Source of the DNA: Owenia fusiformis
Lineage: Eukaryota > Annelida > Polychaeta > Sabellida > Oweniidae
Assembly (NCBI GenBank): GCA_903813345.2
Contig: CAIIXF020000010.1
Span: 31,960,425-32,024,424 of the forward strand
Direction of reading: 5' to 3'
Length of the DNA: 64,000 nt
Part shown: one piece after another, positions 1 through 10,127 of the stretch
Position numbering within the stretch: the stretch's first letter is position 1
Layout of the letters: each line of letters starts with the position of its first letter
Translations under genes and position numbers: made by a program
Notes under the pieces: generated by a model
The model's database searches: none
Seen by the model: the letters and a program-made list of their open reading frames with translations, nothing else
What the model was told of the DNA's origin: nothing

Positions 1-1480
1 AACATGGCACTTTGTAACACCCCACTGTGCAACACTTCAAGAGAATTGGTAGTACTGCTACTAGTGTTTTCAACATTTGTACTAAGTGTAGTATCACTAT
101 TTGGGAGGTTTTCTTTCTCTACTCCATAATTTGACAGAGTTGTACTATAGCTTTGTTTCTTTTTTTCAGAAGGCTGGTTTATATATGGTTTTAAGGACTC
201 TGTATTTTTGTGACCAGTTACATGACAAATTTCTCTGTCATTGAAATGCTTACTCAGTAAGCTTGCACATGTTGCCCTTATGCAGTGGTTGGTATACACT
301 TTTGACAAGTTAGCATCAGAGCTAATTTTTTTCATCATATTTCCAATAGTATTTATTCCAACTGGAGTATTTAAATACCATGGTCCAGACATCAAATGTC
401 CTTGCTTCTTTGTGGTTGCCCTTGGGGTTTGAAAGAATGATGGACAGTTAGGGTGAAGATGAGATATGTATTTCTGAAAATACTTAACTGGGCAATCAAT
501 GTTACCAGTTGCACACATAACGGGTCTTTTAGTCTCAAGTTTTTTTAGACCGTGGTCTGTTTTTGTTGCTTCGTTCTAAGTCATTTCAACCATTTGATTA
601 CCATTACTGGCTGTTACGATACGGAAACTGTCTTTCTTCAGGTCACGAAGACCTTCACGGCCTCGTCTGCCAAAATGAAGCATAATATCAAAAAACACCT
701 TCTGTTGTAGTATACGTGGATTATCAAAATCTTTCAAAATATTCCTTCAGCGATGTCATGTCCCCTTCATCAATAACCTCTTTGTGTGTTGCTGTATCTT
801 TACCTTCTCTTTTGAGCACCTTTATCAACCCTTTCAACACTCTATTCGCAGCAGAAAAAGTGTTCCCACTTAAATCCATGGAAATACCCCTATTGTCCAA
901 ATATCTTTGGATCCCTGCACGAATGCTATTCAAGGCACTCTTGGAATAATTGTCACCATTTTTCTGTTGAACTGAAGCGTAGGACTCTCTGAGGTGTTCA
1001 GGAAATGATTCCGAGGAAATCATATCATCTAAAGTCATCTTCAACTGTTCTGTACACCATTCTGGAAAGAGCATGTGAGAAATGCTATTAAGGATTGAAT
1101 CTACAATACAGTAAATGGTCATACTTTATGTGTATTATTAAGGATGGGGAAATGTACTACTTTTATATACAGTGTACATGTAGGTAAACATATTAAATCT
1201 AATTATTGGCTACAGATGATATTTAAAGCTTATACATTGCATTTATATATAATCTATACATTTATACGTAACATTTTACACCGGGCATTTTACCTGTTAC
1301 AATTTTTATGGCCCATTTGGTTTGCGTTTTTGTTGTAGTTTCATGTCGACTGTCTTCAAGTTTTGATATTTCAGATTCGCTAGGATTATGAAACCGTGAT
1401 TGTTGATTGGGCTGTTCAGGCTCTTGTATCTCACCAAGTTTGACATCCTTGATCTCACACTCAGTGTCATTTGGCACAAT
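1..1480 (-). pseudogene. Crypton-type tyrosine recombinase domain (QRICH1/ZMYM/KCTD1-like), two exons, frame broken
   Basis: Exon 1294-1480 starts after a TTTTCAG acceptor and ends at ACAG|GTAAAA. It encodes an N-terminal segment typical of Crypton-derived proteins (SESEISKLEDSR, then TKTQTKWAIKI). The next exon starts at 1061 after TCTTTCCAG, in matching phase (EWCTEQLK), and runs off the window at position 1. In order it shows SALNSIRAGIQRYL, FGRRGREGLRDL (catalytic Arg region), TNHCIRATCASLL (HxxR box), VTGHKNTESL and KPY (candidate nucleophile Tyr). Family knowledge: these are Crypton YR recombinases, or host genes derived from them, that bind or recombine DNA in the nucleus. Two lesions are visible: an extra T near 730-733 that shifts the frame after EYFERF, and an in-frame TAG at 576-578 after VEMT. 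They could be decay or assembly errors. The PWWP exons upstream share its strand. The family call is fairly sure; gene versus element is open. Confidence 0.72.
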
Positions 1481-1487
1481 CTGAAAA

Positions 1488-2940
1488 TAAAAATAGAACT
1501 GTCATGTCACATATGATAGGCCATGATACGTGTAAGCCTAGATCTACGATAGAACACTGGATCTCAAGTTCAAGTAGTTCAACAAGTTAAACCTAGTCTG
1601 GGCCGTATTTCTTATCTGACATTTCTTGTGGCCCGCCCTAGGTTTAACATCCGTGCCTATTCGGCCCTTGATGCAAACAATTTTAATGATGGCCTATGGC
1701 AGCGCATAGAATTCTATGCGCGTTTTATTAATAACTGATAGTGAAGTGAAGTGAGTAGTAAAATTTGTGAAGGTTATATCAAACTACACTCATGTAGTTA
1801 TTGACCCCTTAGCGGAGTTGCAGACATTGGATTATAGAAAATGTGCTTTTTTCACATCAGAGAAAATGTTAATATAGTCTGCTATTTTTATCTCCTATAG
1901 TATTTGTAGTTATTACAATCCACTTTTGAAGAATGACATTCTATAGGTTTTACTCTGCCAGTATTCATATTTTATTCCAAGTCACTTTTCTCGGCAACAA
2001 GAACAAATACAGCTAATCTGTTTGGGTCTGTACAAACTGCAACCAGGCTCCTGACTCACTCATGTGTATGCAAATTAATAAAAGAGGTGCTACTACATCC
2101 TTAAGATAGAACACTAAACAGATGTTGTCAATATCACACCACCAATTATGGCATTTAGAATGATTAACATGTAAAATGTAATTGGGACATGGTGATGACA
2201 ATATAACATCACCAATGCTTTGGTGGTTTGATAATATTGACTAATGATTAAGTATCATTGTAAAATGTTAATGCAAATAAGTAAAATTTTATTCAGGACG
2301 TTAAATAAGTAAAGCTAATCTTGCTTTTGTTAAATATTTCTGGTTCAAATTTTCACAGATGAATCAAAATATACTTGGTGTATGGTATCCTGCAAATATC
2401 ATTGGGATTGGAAGCAGTATTGCAAAATAGTAGTTGTTGGAGCAACTTGAATTAGGGGTATGCAGAACAATTTTTTCTCAGCACAAAATATCACGAAAAT
2501 GGTTTCTCTTCACAGTTCTTGGATCATATTTTTGATGCCATCAAAGTGTCTAATGTCATAATTAGCATGCTTATTCATTTTATTATCAATCTATGAATGT
2601 CAAATATCACTATAATCAAAGTTACAGATTTATGGATGCATTTGTTCTGTTATTTATATTTACTGAAATATTGATATTTAATTAAAGTCATTTTGTTGAA
2701 ATGAACTGCTCCGCAAACCCATTATACCATAGCAACCACAGAATGCAAACACATTGTCACACAGCTTAGTTATTATCAGCAACCACAGTCCAATACATGA
2801 GTGTAGAACTGTGAAAATTTGAAAATTTGAACTGTCAACATTTTAAAAGCCTATCATTTAAAAATGAAAATTTAAAGAATAAAAAATTGAGAGCAAAATT
2901 AGCTTTACTTAATGACAACCTGTAGTATCGACTAATATCA
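1488..2940. other. Intergenic or intronic AT-rich stretch, no supported exon
   Basis: This lies between the recombinase exons and the last PWWP exon. If both belong to one gene it is an intron. I saw no convincing exon on either strand: the 62-codon minus-strand frame at 2013-2201 has no recognisable content. No tandem array or terminal inverted repeat was evident. Confidence 0.5.
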
Positions 2941-2946
2941 GTTTAC

Positions 2947-2983
2947 CATTTCTTCTTTGTGAATCTGGATTGACTTCCTTAAT
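2947..2983 (-). CDS. Short exon at the C-terminal edge of the PWWP domain
   Basis: The 37-bp exon lies between a CTATTCAG acceptor and a GTAAAC donor. It reads IKEVNPDSQRRN and leaves one base over. It follows the 4462-4567 exon in phase 0, giving FNAALLE+IKEVNPDS, which parallels the FNEGLWEI-DNNP end of the HDGF/LEDGF PWWP domain. The next exon in the gene should begin in phase 1. The recombinase exon at 1480 begins in phase 0, so an exon is missing between them if they form one gene. Confidence 0.6.
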
Positions 2984-3316
2984 CTGAATAGATCAACAGT
3001 GATTGATTTGTCAGATTCATGACATCAAAAGATAATAGCCATTTATGGGCATATGAGATACAAAAGGTGGAGTAAAATGAAACCTGCTTTACCCAATACA
3101 GATCATAAACCAGTGCATGAAGGAAAATGTGCAATGAAGAAAAATGGACCATCATCGTAACTGCTGCGAAAGAGTTCCTCAACAGTGACCTTGGCTTGCA
3201 TGTGGTTAATATTTGTTAAATCTCTGAATGGAGTAATCAAATGCTCTTTCGTTGTGGCATGGCAATTAAAACCACTCTTTAGTCAAGAAGTGAAACTTTG
3301 TACAAATATACCATTC

Positions 3317-3714
3317 CTCCTAAAGGAGAAGTCTCGGTTTGGAGAACAGTCTCCTGGGCTTATAATTTTTTCATGAAAAATATAGAAATATCACCCAAAT
3401 TAAATCATGAATATTCAAAAGAGGACATTTGAATCTACAAGATGTAAAAATATCACAATTGTACGAAGCACGGATAACGTTGCAACCGACCGATTTAATG
3501 AAATACAAGTCTCGATTTTGGAGAAAAAGTTCATCAGTGTACTGCCCAAATAATTTTTTATGAAAAATCTAGAAATATCACCCAAATTAAATTATAACTA
3601 TTCAAAAGAAGACATTCAAATCTATATGATGAAAAAAATCAAATTTGTCCGAAGCCGGGATAACGCTCAATTAGAGTGATGAACTTCGTTCTCCAAACCG
3701 AGACTAGTCTTTTG
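3317..3714. repeat. Two-unit repeat with inverted ends (GGAGAAGTCTCGGTTTGG family)
   Basis: The sequence starts with AAAGGAGAAGTCTCGGTTTG and ends with the near-inverse CAAACCGAGACTAGTCTTTT. Inside are two direct units of about 185 bp (starting near 3318 and 3505) sharing TGAAAAATATAGAAATATCA and a CGAAGC-GGATAACG tail. Another copy lies at 6355-6491 and resumes at 7500, interrupted by a LINE. The structure suggests a non-autonomous DNA element; no coding content. Confidence 0.6.
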
Positions 3715-3767
3715 GGGTAAGTACAAGATGCTAATGATGCTATCAAATTAAAATTTTTTATGAAATA

Positions 3768-4265
3768 CTGTAGATTGGGTTAATTTGGCGCTATTTAATT
3801 TGGCGATGTTGCCATTTTTGGCATATTGGCGGCTATTTAATTTGGCGGATATGCAAAAAATGTTAAACCTACGCGCTGTTTGCGAATTACCATGTAAATG
3901 GTCATGTTTGGCTATGTTCATTTTTTCTTTTGAGGACCACTGGCGATATTCACCACGTTTGTACATTTTTGTGAAATCAGCCTTTATATTTTGCACCTCG
4001 ATTGATGCTGCTACTATACCGCGCTTTTCCTTTCTAGTTTTTCCCTGAATATTCATGAGGGACTAACCAGTTCTGAGCCAATTTATGAGAGACATTTTTC
4101 ATATTTTTGGAAAAAAACTAAACCGGAGGTGACCTAACTGGACGAAATACCCTAGATAATTCTGGGAATTTATTCTAAATTTTGGCAAAGATTTATATTG
4201 GCGAGTTTTTCAATTTCGCCAAATTCGCCAAATTAAAGCGGGCGCCAAATTAACCCAATCTACAG
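3768..4265. mobile_element. MITE with 24-bp perfect TIRs and TA target duplication
   Basis: The termini are CTGTAGATTGGGTTAATTTG-GCGC and its exact inverse. TA dinucleotides flank both ends (3766-3767, 4266-4267), as for the Tc1/mariner/IS630 superfamily. Subterminal AATTTGGCG motifs recur several times on each side. The 87- and 102-codon frames inside are on opposite strands and show no transposase motif, so the 498-bp element is non-autonomous. Confidence 0.85.
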
Positions 4266-4461
4266 TATGCTACAATTAAGCCCTCTATTGGGTATAAGCA
4301 GGTTTCATTTTACTCCACCTTTTGTATCTTACATGCCCATATGTGTATATTATTCAATATGTATTCAATGATTACAACTTTATTTTAATATTGTGTGGTC
4401 ATTTCAATACTTTTACCACCAAAAGGTGGCAAGCATTAGAGAGTCAATAAAATGTCATTAC

Positions 4462-4567
4462 CTCTAAAAGAGCTGCATTGAAGCATTTGTTTCTTAAATG
4501 TGGTACTCCATGTATACATAGGTTTCCATCAGTGTAGGGTACTATGTTTTCAGGACTCAAGAAAGAG
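4462..4567 (-). CDS. PWWP-domain exon (HDGF/LEDGF type), middle part
   Basis: The 106-bp exon lies between a CGTTTCAG acceptor and a GAG|GTAATG donor. It enters in phase 2, completing the Thr codon split with the 5621-5694 exon, and leaves in phase 0. It reads SFLSPENIVPYTDG, then GVPHLRNKCFNAALLE. Joined to its neighbour this gives FFYGSHDT-SFLSPENIVPY, parallel to the FFFGTHET-AFLGPKDLFPY core of vertebrate HDGF-family PWWP domains. PWWP domains bind methylated histone H3K36 nucleosomes. The match is to the fold; which PWWP gene this is cannot be settled from three exons. Confidence 0.75.
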
Positions 4568-5479
4568 CTGAAACGAATTCAAATAATTATTCCTTAAATT
4601 CCTTAAACCATGCCTGGTTTTACCCATATTTTAGAAAATATGATTTTACAGTCCTACCACATGTGAGCAAAAACAGTTATTTTGACCAACATTTTTATTA
4701 TCTGTTTTTATGTTTGCTTCAAAACATTTCTGAAAAATAATGAGCCCCCACTGAATTGAAGCTTGTACAATGTGGAGATAATTCTTTTTTAAAAGCCTAG
4801 CATTTAAAAATGACAAATGTTTTTTGCTGAAAAAGGGCTAGAATTTAAAAAAGACAATTGGTTTTAGCTGACATTTTGAGAAATATGGCAGACATCTTGA
4901 AAAAATAGCACCCATTCTCCTACACCTCAAAAGTGAAAAAATAATTTTATTCAGTCATTTTTACAGACCATCATGATTTCCACTAACTGTAACAGAACAG
5001 TGTAGTTAATCAGTGGGTATCTACTAAGTGCTTATTCAGTGTTACAAGATCAATATTATTATGTCAAATAAATCATTAATTTTGTGCACCTAAAAGAGCA
5101 GACATAGAAACTCATTTTTAGCCATGACTGGAGTGTAAAACTTAAGTAACGGTTAGATTAGTGGTCAGGTTAATAACTTTAAAAATTGCCAAAATTTCAA
5201 TTTCCTCAAACTGCTAGTTTTTTATTGTTTCCCATGGACAAATATGTAAATTGTTTAATTCCAATTATGCACAAATTCTATGATTAATCAATAGTAATCT
5301 AGTGCCTTCTCAACACAGGAATATTTAAAATAATATTAATTGACCAATCAACTAAAAAAAAATTGGCGCATGTGCATTAATTCTAACCAGTAAAAGTGAA
5401 ACACCTCTTATAGCTAGGCATTCTTTATTTAATCCAAACATTATGATAGGCGAGAGTAATGATCTGCAGAAGGTTAAAA

Positions 5480-5570
5480 TGTCTCCTGTTTTTTTAACTA
5501 TATCCTGTTTTTCTCCTGTTTTTTCAAAATGTATCCTATTTTTCTCCTGTTCTCCATGTGCGACTGTTTT
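5480..5570. repeat. Short CTCCTGTTTT phrase array
   Basis: Five or six degenerate repeats of (T)CTCCTGTTTTT are interspersed with AAATGTATC. This is a small relative of the long array at 15470-15905. Confidence 0.6.
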
Positions 5571-5620
5571 AAAAGTGTGAGTAAATAAATAAAAATAAAA
5601 AATATGGTTAAAGTACTTAC

Positions 5621-5694
5621 GTATCATGGGACCCATAAAAGAAATCCTTATACCCTGGGTACTTCTTTTTCTTGGCATTAGGAACTCCCTCAAT
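5621..5694 (-). CDS. PWWP-domain exon (HDGF/LEDGF type), N-terminal part
   Basis: The 74-bp exon lies between a TTTTTAG acceptor and a consensus GTAAGT donor. It reads IEGVPNAKKKKYPGYKDFFY and then GSHD plus two bases of a Thr codon. It enters in phase 0 and joins the 4462-4567 exon perfectly. In HDGF/LEDGF the equivalent segment follows the GYPHWPAR motif. The exon that should carry that motif was searched for on this strand up to about 13 kb and was not found, so the 5' end of the gene is unresolved (distant first exon, or loss). The intron downstream holds the CTCCTGTTTT array. Confidence 0.75.
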
Positions 5695-5699
5695 CTAAA

Positions 5700-6354
5700 A
5701 AGAAGAGCATGTTAAGTAAATGGTGACTTACTCCAGTTTGCATCACATTACATAAAACTATATGTTGTTTGCAAATTAAATACAATAATTATTTCCAGGA
5801 AAGCTATAACACAAAAACAGGGAAAAAAGAGGGAGCCATTTTAGAGAAAATCAGACAGTATACCATTTTGGAAAATTAAATGCAATTGTTCCATGACATT
5901 AAATATTATGTTTCTTTTTCATTATAATTCGTCGATATCTAAATAATATTACATATGAGGAAACAGAAATCATAGATGATTATTGCTTATGAATTCATGT
6001 CATGTGTAGTGAGGAATTATAATTCGTCGATATCTAAATTTATTAAATGAATGAAACCTTTCTATCTAATACATTGCCGCTATTGTATGAAGATTAACAT
6101 TCAGTAGGAGGAAAGAATCACAGGGGCTTTTCTCCCCCCTCCCCCTTACTACACTAGGTTAACTACCACTGAGTAAGGCTGTGCCATCTCAAGCATTCCT
6201 CCCCAAAAATCAATTTAATGAAATTTTAACAGCAGGAAGGTTTTATTGGTAATTTAATTTTGCAGACGGATGATGTCTATAACAGTCTCACTTTTACCAG
6301 AGAGGCCTAAGAATTAAGAATCACTGACAAGTCAGTTTATTTTGATATATATCC
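5700..6354. other. AT-rich stretch with a short direct repeat, no gene
   Basis: Holds two copies of ATAATTCGTCGATATCTAAA, near 5926 and 6019, and no exon-like signal. It may be part of the first intron of the PWWP gene. Confidence 0.5.
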
Positions 6355-7522
6355 AAAGGAGAAGTCTCGGTTTGGAGAACAGTCTCCTGGGCTAATAATT
6401 TTTTTATGAAAAATATAGAAATATCACCCAAATTAATTTATGAATATTCAAAAGAGGACATTTAAATCTACAAGATGTAAAAGTATCACAATTATCTCAA
6501 ATGCAACCCTGCAAGAGAATCCCTCCTTGGTGACCTTGGGTGGAGACCCATCTGCGATATTATACATAAACGCCAGATTGACTATTTTATTTACTTAAAA
6601 AGTTCCTTGAAGAATGGACTCCATAAAGATATTTTCAATCATTTGCTACATGAGTTAAAGCTTGGTCACAAGACACCATGGCCCTTTATGGAAAATGTCC
6701 ACTCAATCCTAACTGAGGTTGGACTTGATGATGTTATATACCGCGACGATACTGACTGGTACACATCATATTTAAATATTTCAAATGAACAATGGGTAAG
6801 ATGCTTTAACAAGGCAATATGCGATAAATCATCATTGTCACTATTCAAGACTGTTAAGAACCATACTTTTTTAGAAAATTATCTGAAAACAGGCATGGAT
6901 TTTTACAGCCAGCATATCAAATTCAGAGCTCGCGCTAAATGTCTGGGCTTGAATACAGATCTTGAAAGGAGGGGACTGTCAGATGGGTTTTGTAATACTT
7001 GCCCCTCAGAAAAAGATACACTTGAACACCGCTTATTTACTTGCCCATCCACAACAACACAACGAAATATGTTTTTTGAAAAGTTTAATAAAGAATGCCC
7101 AGATTCAATTGTTAACAGTTTTTTACAACTTTCCATTTCCGAGAAAACACGTTGGATTTTGGGGGATGATGTAGCTTTATATTGGGGACACGATCTAGGC
7201 TCTACTTTTGATAAGCTATCAAAAACATTTTTAGTGGATATCAATAAAGAGATATTAAAACAATGATTTTACTCACTTTCACTTTCTGTAATGACCATGA
7301 AGATAAAAGTCTATTATGTATAATATTGTATAACTGATATTTATTGTCCAGTTGTGTAATGTATTTTAACAAATATTTTAATGTTTTTTAATGCTGTAAT
7401 ATATTGTATTTTAATGATATGTCATTCTGCCGCACTGATACTCATCATGTGCCACTGTTGTAAATAGTGAGAGCAATAAATAATAATAATAATAATAAAT
7501 CCGAAGCAGGGATAACGTTGTA
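6355..7522. repeat. Copy of the GTCTCGGTTTGG repeat split by a LINE insertion
   Basis: Positions 6355-6491 match the unit at 3317-3480 up to TATCACAATT. The sequence resumes at 7500 with CCGAAGCAGGGATAACG. The two halves are continuous in the uninterrupted copies near 3470 and 3645, so the material between is a later insertion. Confidence 0.75.
6492..7499 (+). mobile_element. 5'-truncated non-LTR retrotransposon (LINE) 3' end
   Basis: A reading frame is open from 6493 to the stop at 7264-7266 and shows SLLGDLGWRPICDII, then HIKFRARAKCLGLNTDLERR, and a zinc-knuckle-like CNTCPSEKDTLEHRLFTC (zf-RVT type, found after the reverse transcriptase in many LINEs). About 210 bp of 3' UTR follow, ending in an (AAT)n tail at 7478-7499. 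Reverse transcriptase and endonuclease are absent, as expected from 5' truncation. It lies inside the repeat at 6355-7522. I cannot assign the clade. Confidence 0.8.
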
Positions 7523-10090
7523 ATTGTAATTTGCTTAAAACCTCTGTCGATAGGATTCCAGTTTCAAGTTATTTTTGTTCAACATCAATACAAAAAACTC
7601 CCCTATGACTCCTGGTTCAAAAACTTGCCTGATTTCAAAATGGTCACCATTTTTGTCTCGCGAAATTCAATTTTGGCCCATTTCCTAGCTTTACAAATAA
7701 TTTCAGGTGTCTTGCATTGCAAAAAGCCATGTCACTGTAAAGAGTAGTTGTATGAAATAATTTTGTTACAAATTATTGGCAAAAAATTATGTCCGTTTTT
7801 TTCAGCCATTTTAATTGACTGAGAGACAGATGGCTTGAAATAATTTTGTAACAAAAAATCAGCAAAAAATTATATCCGTTTTTTTCTGTCACCATGTCAG
7901 CCCAGTACCCACGGTACTTATTCATTTTTGTCTTAAATTCAAGCAATTTTATGTTTTATTTCTGCATTTATTCATTTTTCAGATAATAAAATTCAGGCAT
8001 TTCTGGTTCTTAAATCTTAAAATGACTTTCCCATTTCCCCATAATAGTCATGAATTCCTTTTATATCTTTGGATTAAGAGCACACTGTTTAGACTTTGAC
8101 ATTGCGACAGCAACCCTTCCATTACTTTGCTTCACAGTGACAATTTTTTGTATTCATGAACTCATAAAAATATGAATTATCAACAGAAATAAAACTAAAA
8201 GGAAATGTAATATCTGGTTTAAGAAAAAATGTATCGGCTAAAAAACTACTCAGGTTACAATATTTGCAATTGCAAGTGTAGGGTTATAATACAATTAATT
8301 TTAGCTGGCGACATTTCAGAGAAAGCAGCTTAGGTAGATATTGGTTTTAGGCTTTTACATATGTACATTTGCATATTATATTAGTGTATACTTTATAATA
8401 GTTATTGTGTTTTTCTAATATCACGGAGACCATTTCACCTCTCATTTATTTGTTTTCACAAAATGCAATATGAGTAAACATCATCTTATTTCAAATGAAA
8501 GGGTAAATAGCAACTTCAGTAATGAGAAAAAAATTATTTGTTAACTAAATAAAAGAAAACATTCAAACATATGTTTGTCTTGACATTATAAACAGATATG
8601 AATCACTATATTCACACCATCATTTCAAGCATTAAAAAACGAATAATACCTCTGTTAAAAAAATCAAAAGAACATTTGCTTTTGCTATCCTTCCTTCTGG
8701 AAACCACAAATCATATGTATGGGTGATCTACTTGGACACTATGTCTACTGTTAGGTATTGTAAAGCAGTGAAAAGATAATAACATGCCGTTTATGGTCTT
8801 TTCTCTGTGAAACAATTGCTTTTCATCCTAATGTTGCTATGGTAACAAATCATAAAAGACATCAAGTGTCAAATACAGTTTTAAACTAGCTTACTACATG
8901 TACTATAAAACATCAGTTTTAAATAAATGCCAAATCTTGTTTTTGATCTACTCCACATATTTATACAGAAATGACATGCAATGCAACTGTCAGTGCTGAA
9001 ACAATATTTTATATCAGAGATGATATTTTCTTTATGTGATGTCATGCCACAATATACAAGATCATGTACTGATATCATTGACTATTGTTTGGGTTCAGTT
9101 GATTTATATTCCCCTGTCAGCCATCTACATCTAGAATAACAATCTTATAATATACAAGCTACCTTACTTTGCTGATTCATGCTGTTATTTGTAAAATGAG
9201 ATGAAAAAGAAAATAATCAAAGAAGCATTATCTTATGATACATGGTGCTATGTAACTGCTAACCATTAATAGTCGTAAAACTGAGGACTATAATTCTTGA
9301 GAAACATGGCGAGGGATGCGGATAAGGCCATTACAGCTAAATGTGAATCACTGTAAACAACTACTTGTAAGCCATATATCTTTATTAAAGGCAATTAAAT
9401 GGTAGGAATCTTAAATAATCATCTGACAAAATAGAATAAAATGTGTTGTTTTATTTTCAATTAAGCCTTTCGTGGTTCACTCTTTAATCGACAAGGTACG
9501 AAAATATGTACTTAAAAAGCCCTCAAAATGGACAAAATTGTTTGTAGATTTTCAAAGTAACTATATAAATGCAATTTGAAGATGAGTACTTTTATTCTGT
9601 TGTTGCATCGATGTTGCAGTTTGTAGTGCGGTAAGATTGGAATGAAAGTGTTGAAAGTCGAATGAAATTATTTTTTCCAATATGGTGACTGGTCAACTGA
9701 TCACATGACCCTTTCTTCTGGAATATTTTCCACCACGCTATGAATCAAAACAATGAACAAAATATCTGTTATATTAAGATTAATAGGAGATCAATCATTT
9801 CTGATAATTTTTTCTGTACTCCCATATGGGGATATGAACAAATGTATCGATTGAAAAATAGGTGTGAAAATCCCCATGTTAAACCAATGGGAGAAACAAG
9901 GAAGTATGAATTTGTTCCTTCGCGAACTGCATCATGGGAAATATTCTGACCTTATAAGGGAAATCTTTTGCATCTCCTCTTTTGAAGAGGGAACAACGAC
10001 AGCAGTGGAGTCTGAACCTAAACTACAATATCATCTAAGAATCTATTTCAGTAATAAAAGCAGTGGACTCTGAAGCTAAAATACACATTA
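7523..10090. other. Long AT-rich intergenic stretch upstream of the TNRC18-like exons
   Basis: Near 7740-7890 an imperfect duplication of a segment ending ATTATRTCCGTTTTTTT is visible. No exon with convincing splice signals and protein-like content was found. The 65-69-codon frames near 8.9 and 9.7-10.1 kb resemble no protein I know. A TATA box or first exon for the downstream gene could not be recognised. A short start-like frame (MARDADKAITAK) at about 9306 is not supported further. Confidence 0.45.
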
Positions 10091-10127
10091 TAATAGAATG
10101 GAATAAAATATATTGTTCTATTTTCAG

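Larger units (their letters stand above)
3047..4345. repeat. Pair of ~55-bp inverted arms about 1.2 kb apart
   Basis: The left arm (3047-3102) reads GATACAAAAGGTGGAGTAAA then ATGAAACCTGCTT. The right arm (about 4287-4345) is its reverse complement, with a few mismatches. Outer ends are ATGGGCAT and ATGCCCAT. Between them lie a tandem repeat (3317-3714) and a separate MITE (3768-4265). The arms could be the ends of a larger non-autonomous transposon or two copies of one short repeat. I see no clear target duplication. Confidence 0.5.

Noticed and set aside
1144-1338. Plus-strand 64-codon hydrophobic frame
   Set aside because: It overlaps the intron and exon of the recombinase on the other strand; hydrophobicity follows AT richness.
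3748-4056. Opposed 102- and 87-codon frames
   Set aside because: Both lie inside the 498-bp MITE and overlap each other; no transposase motif.
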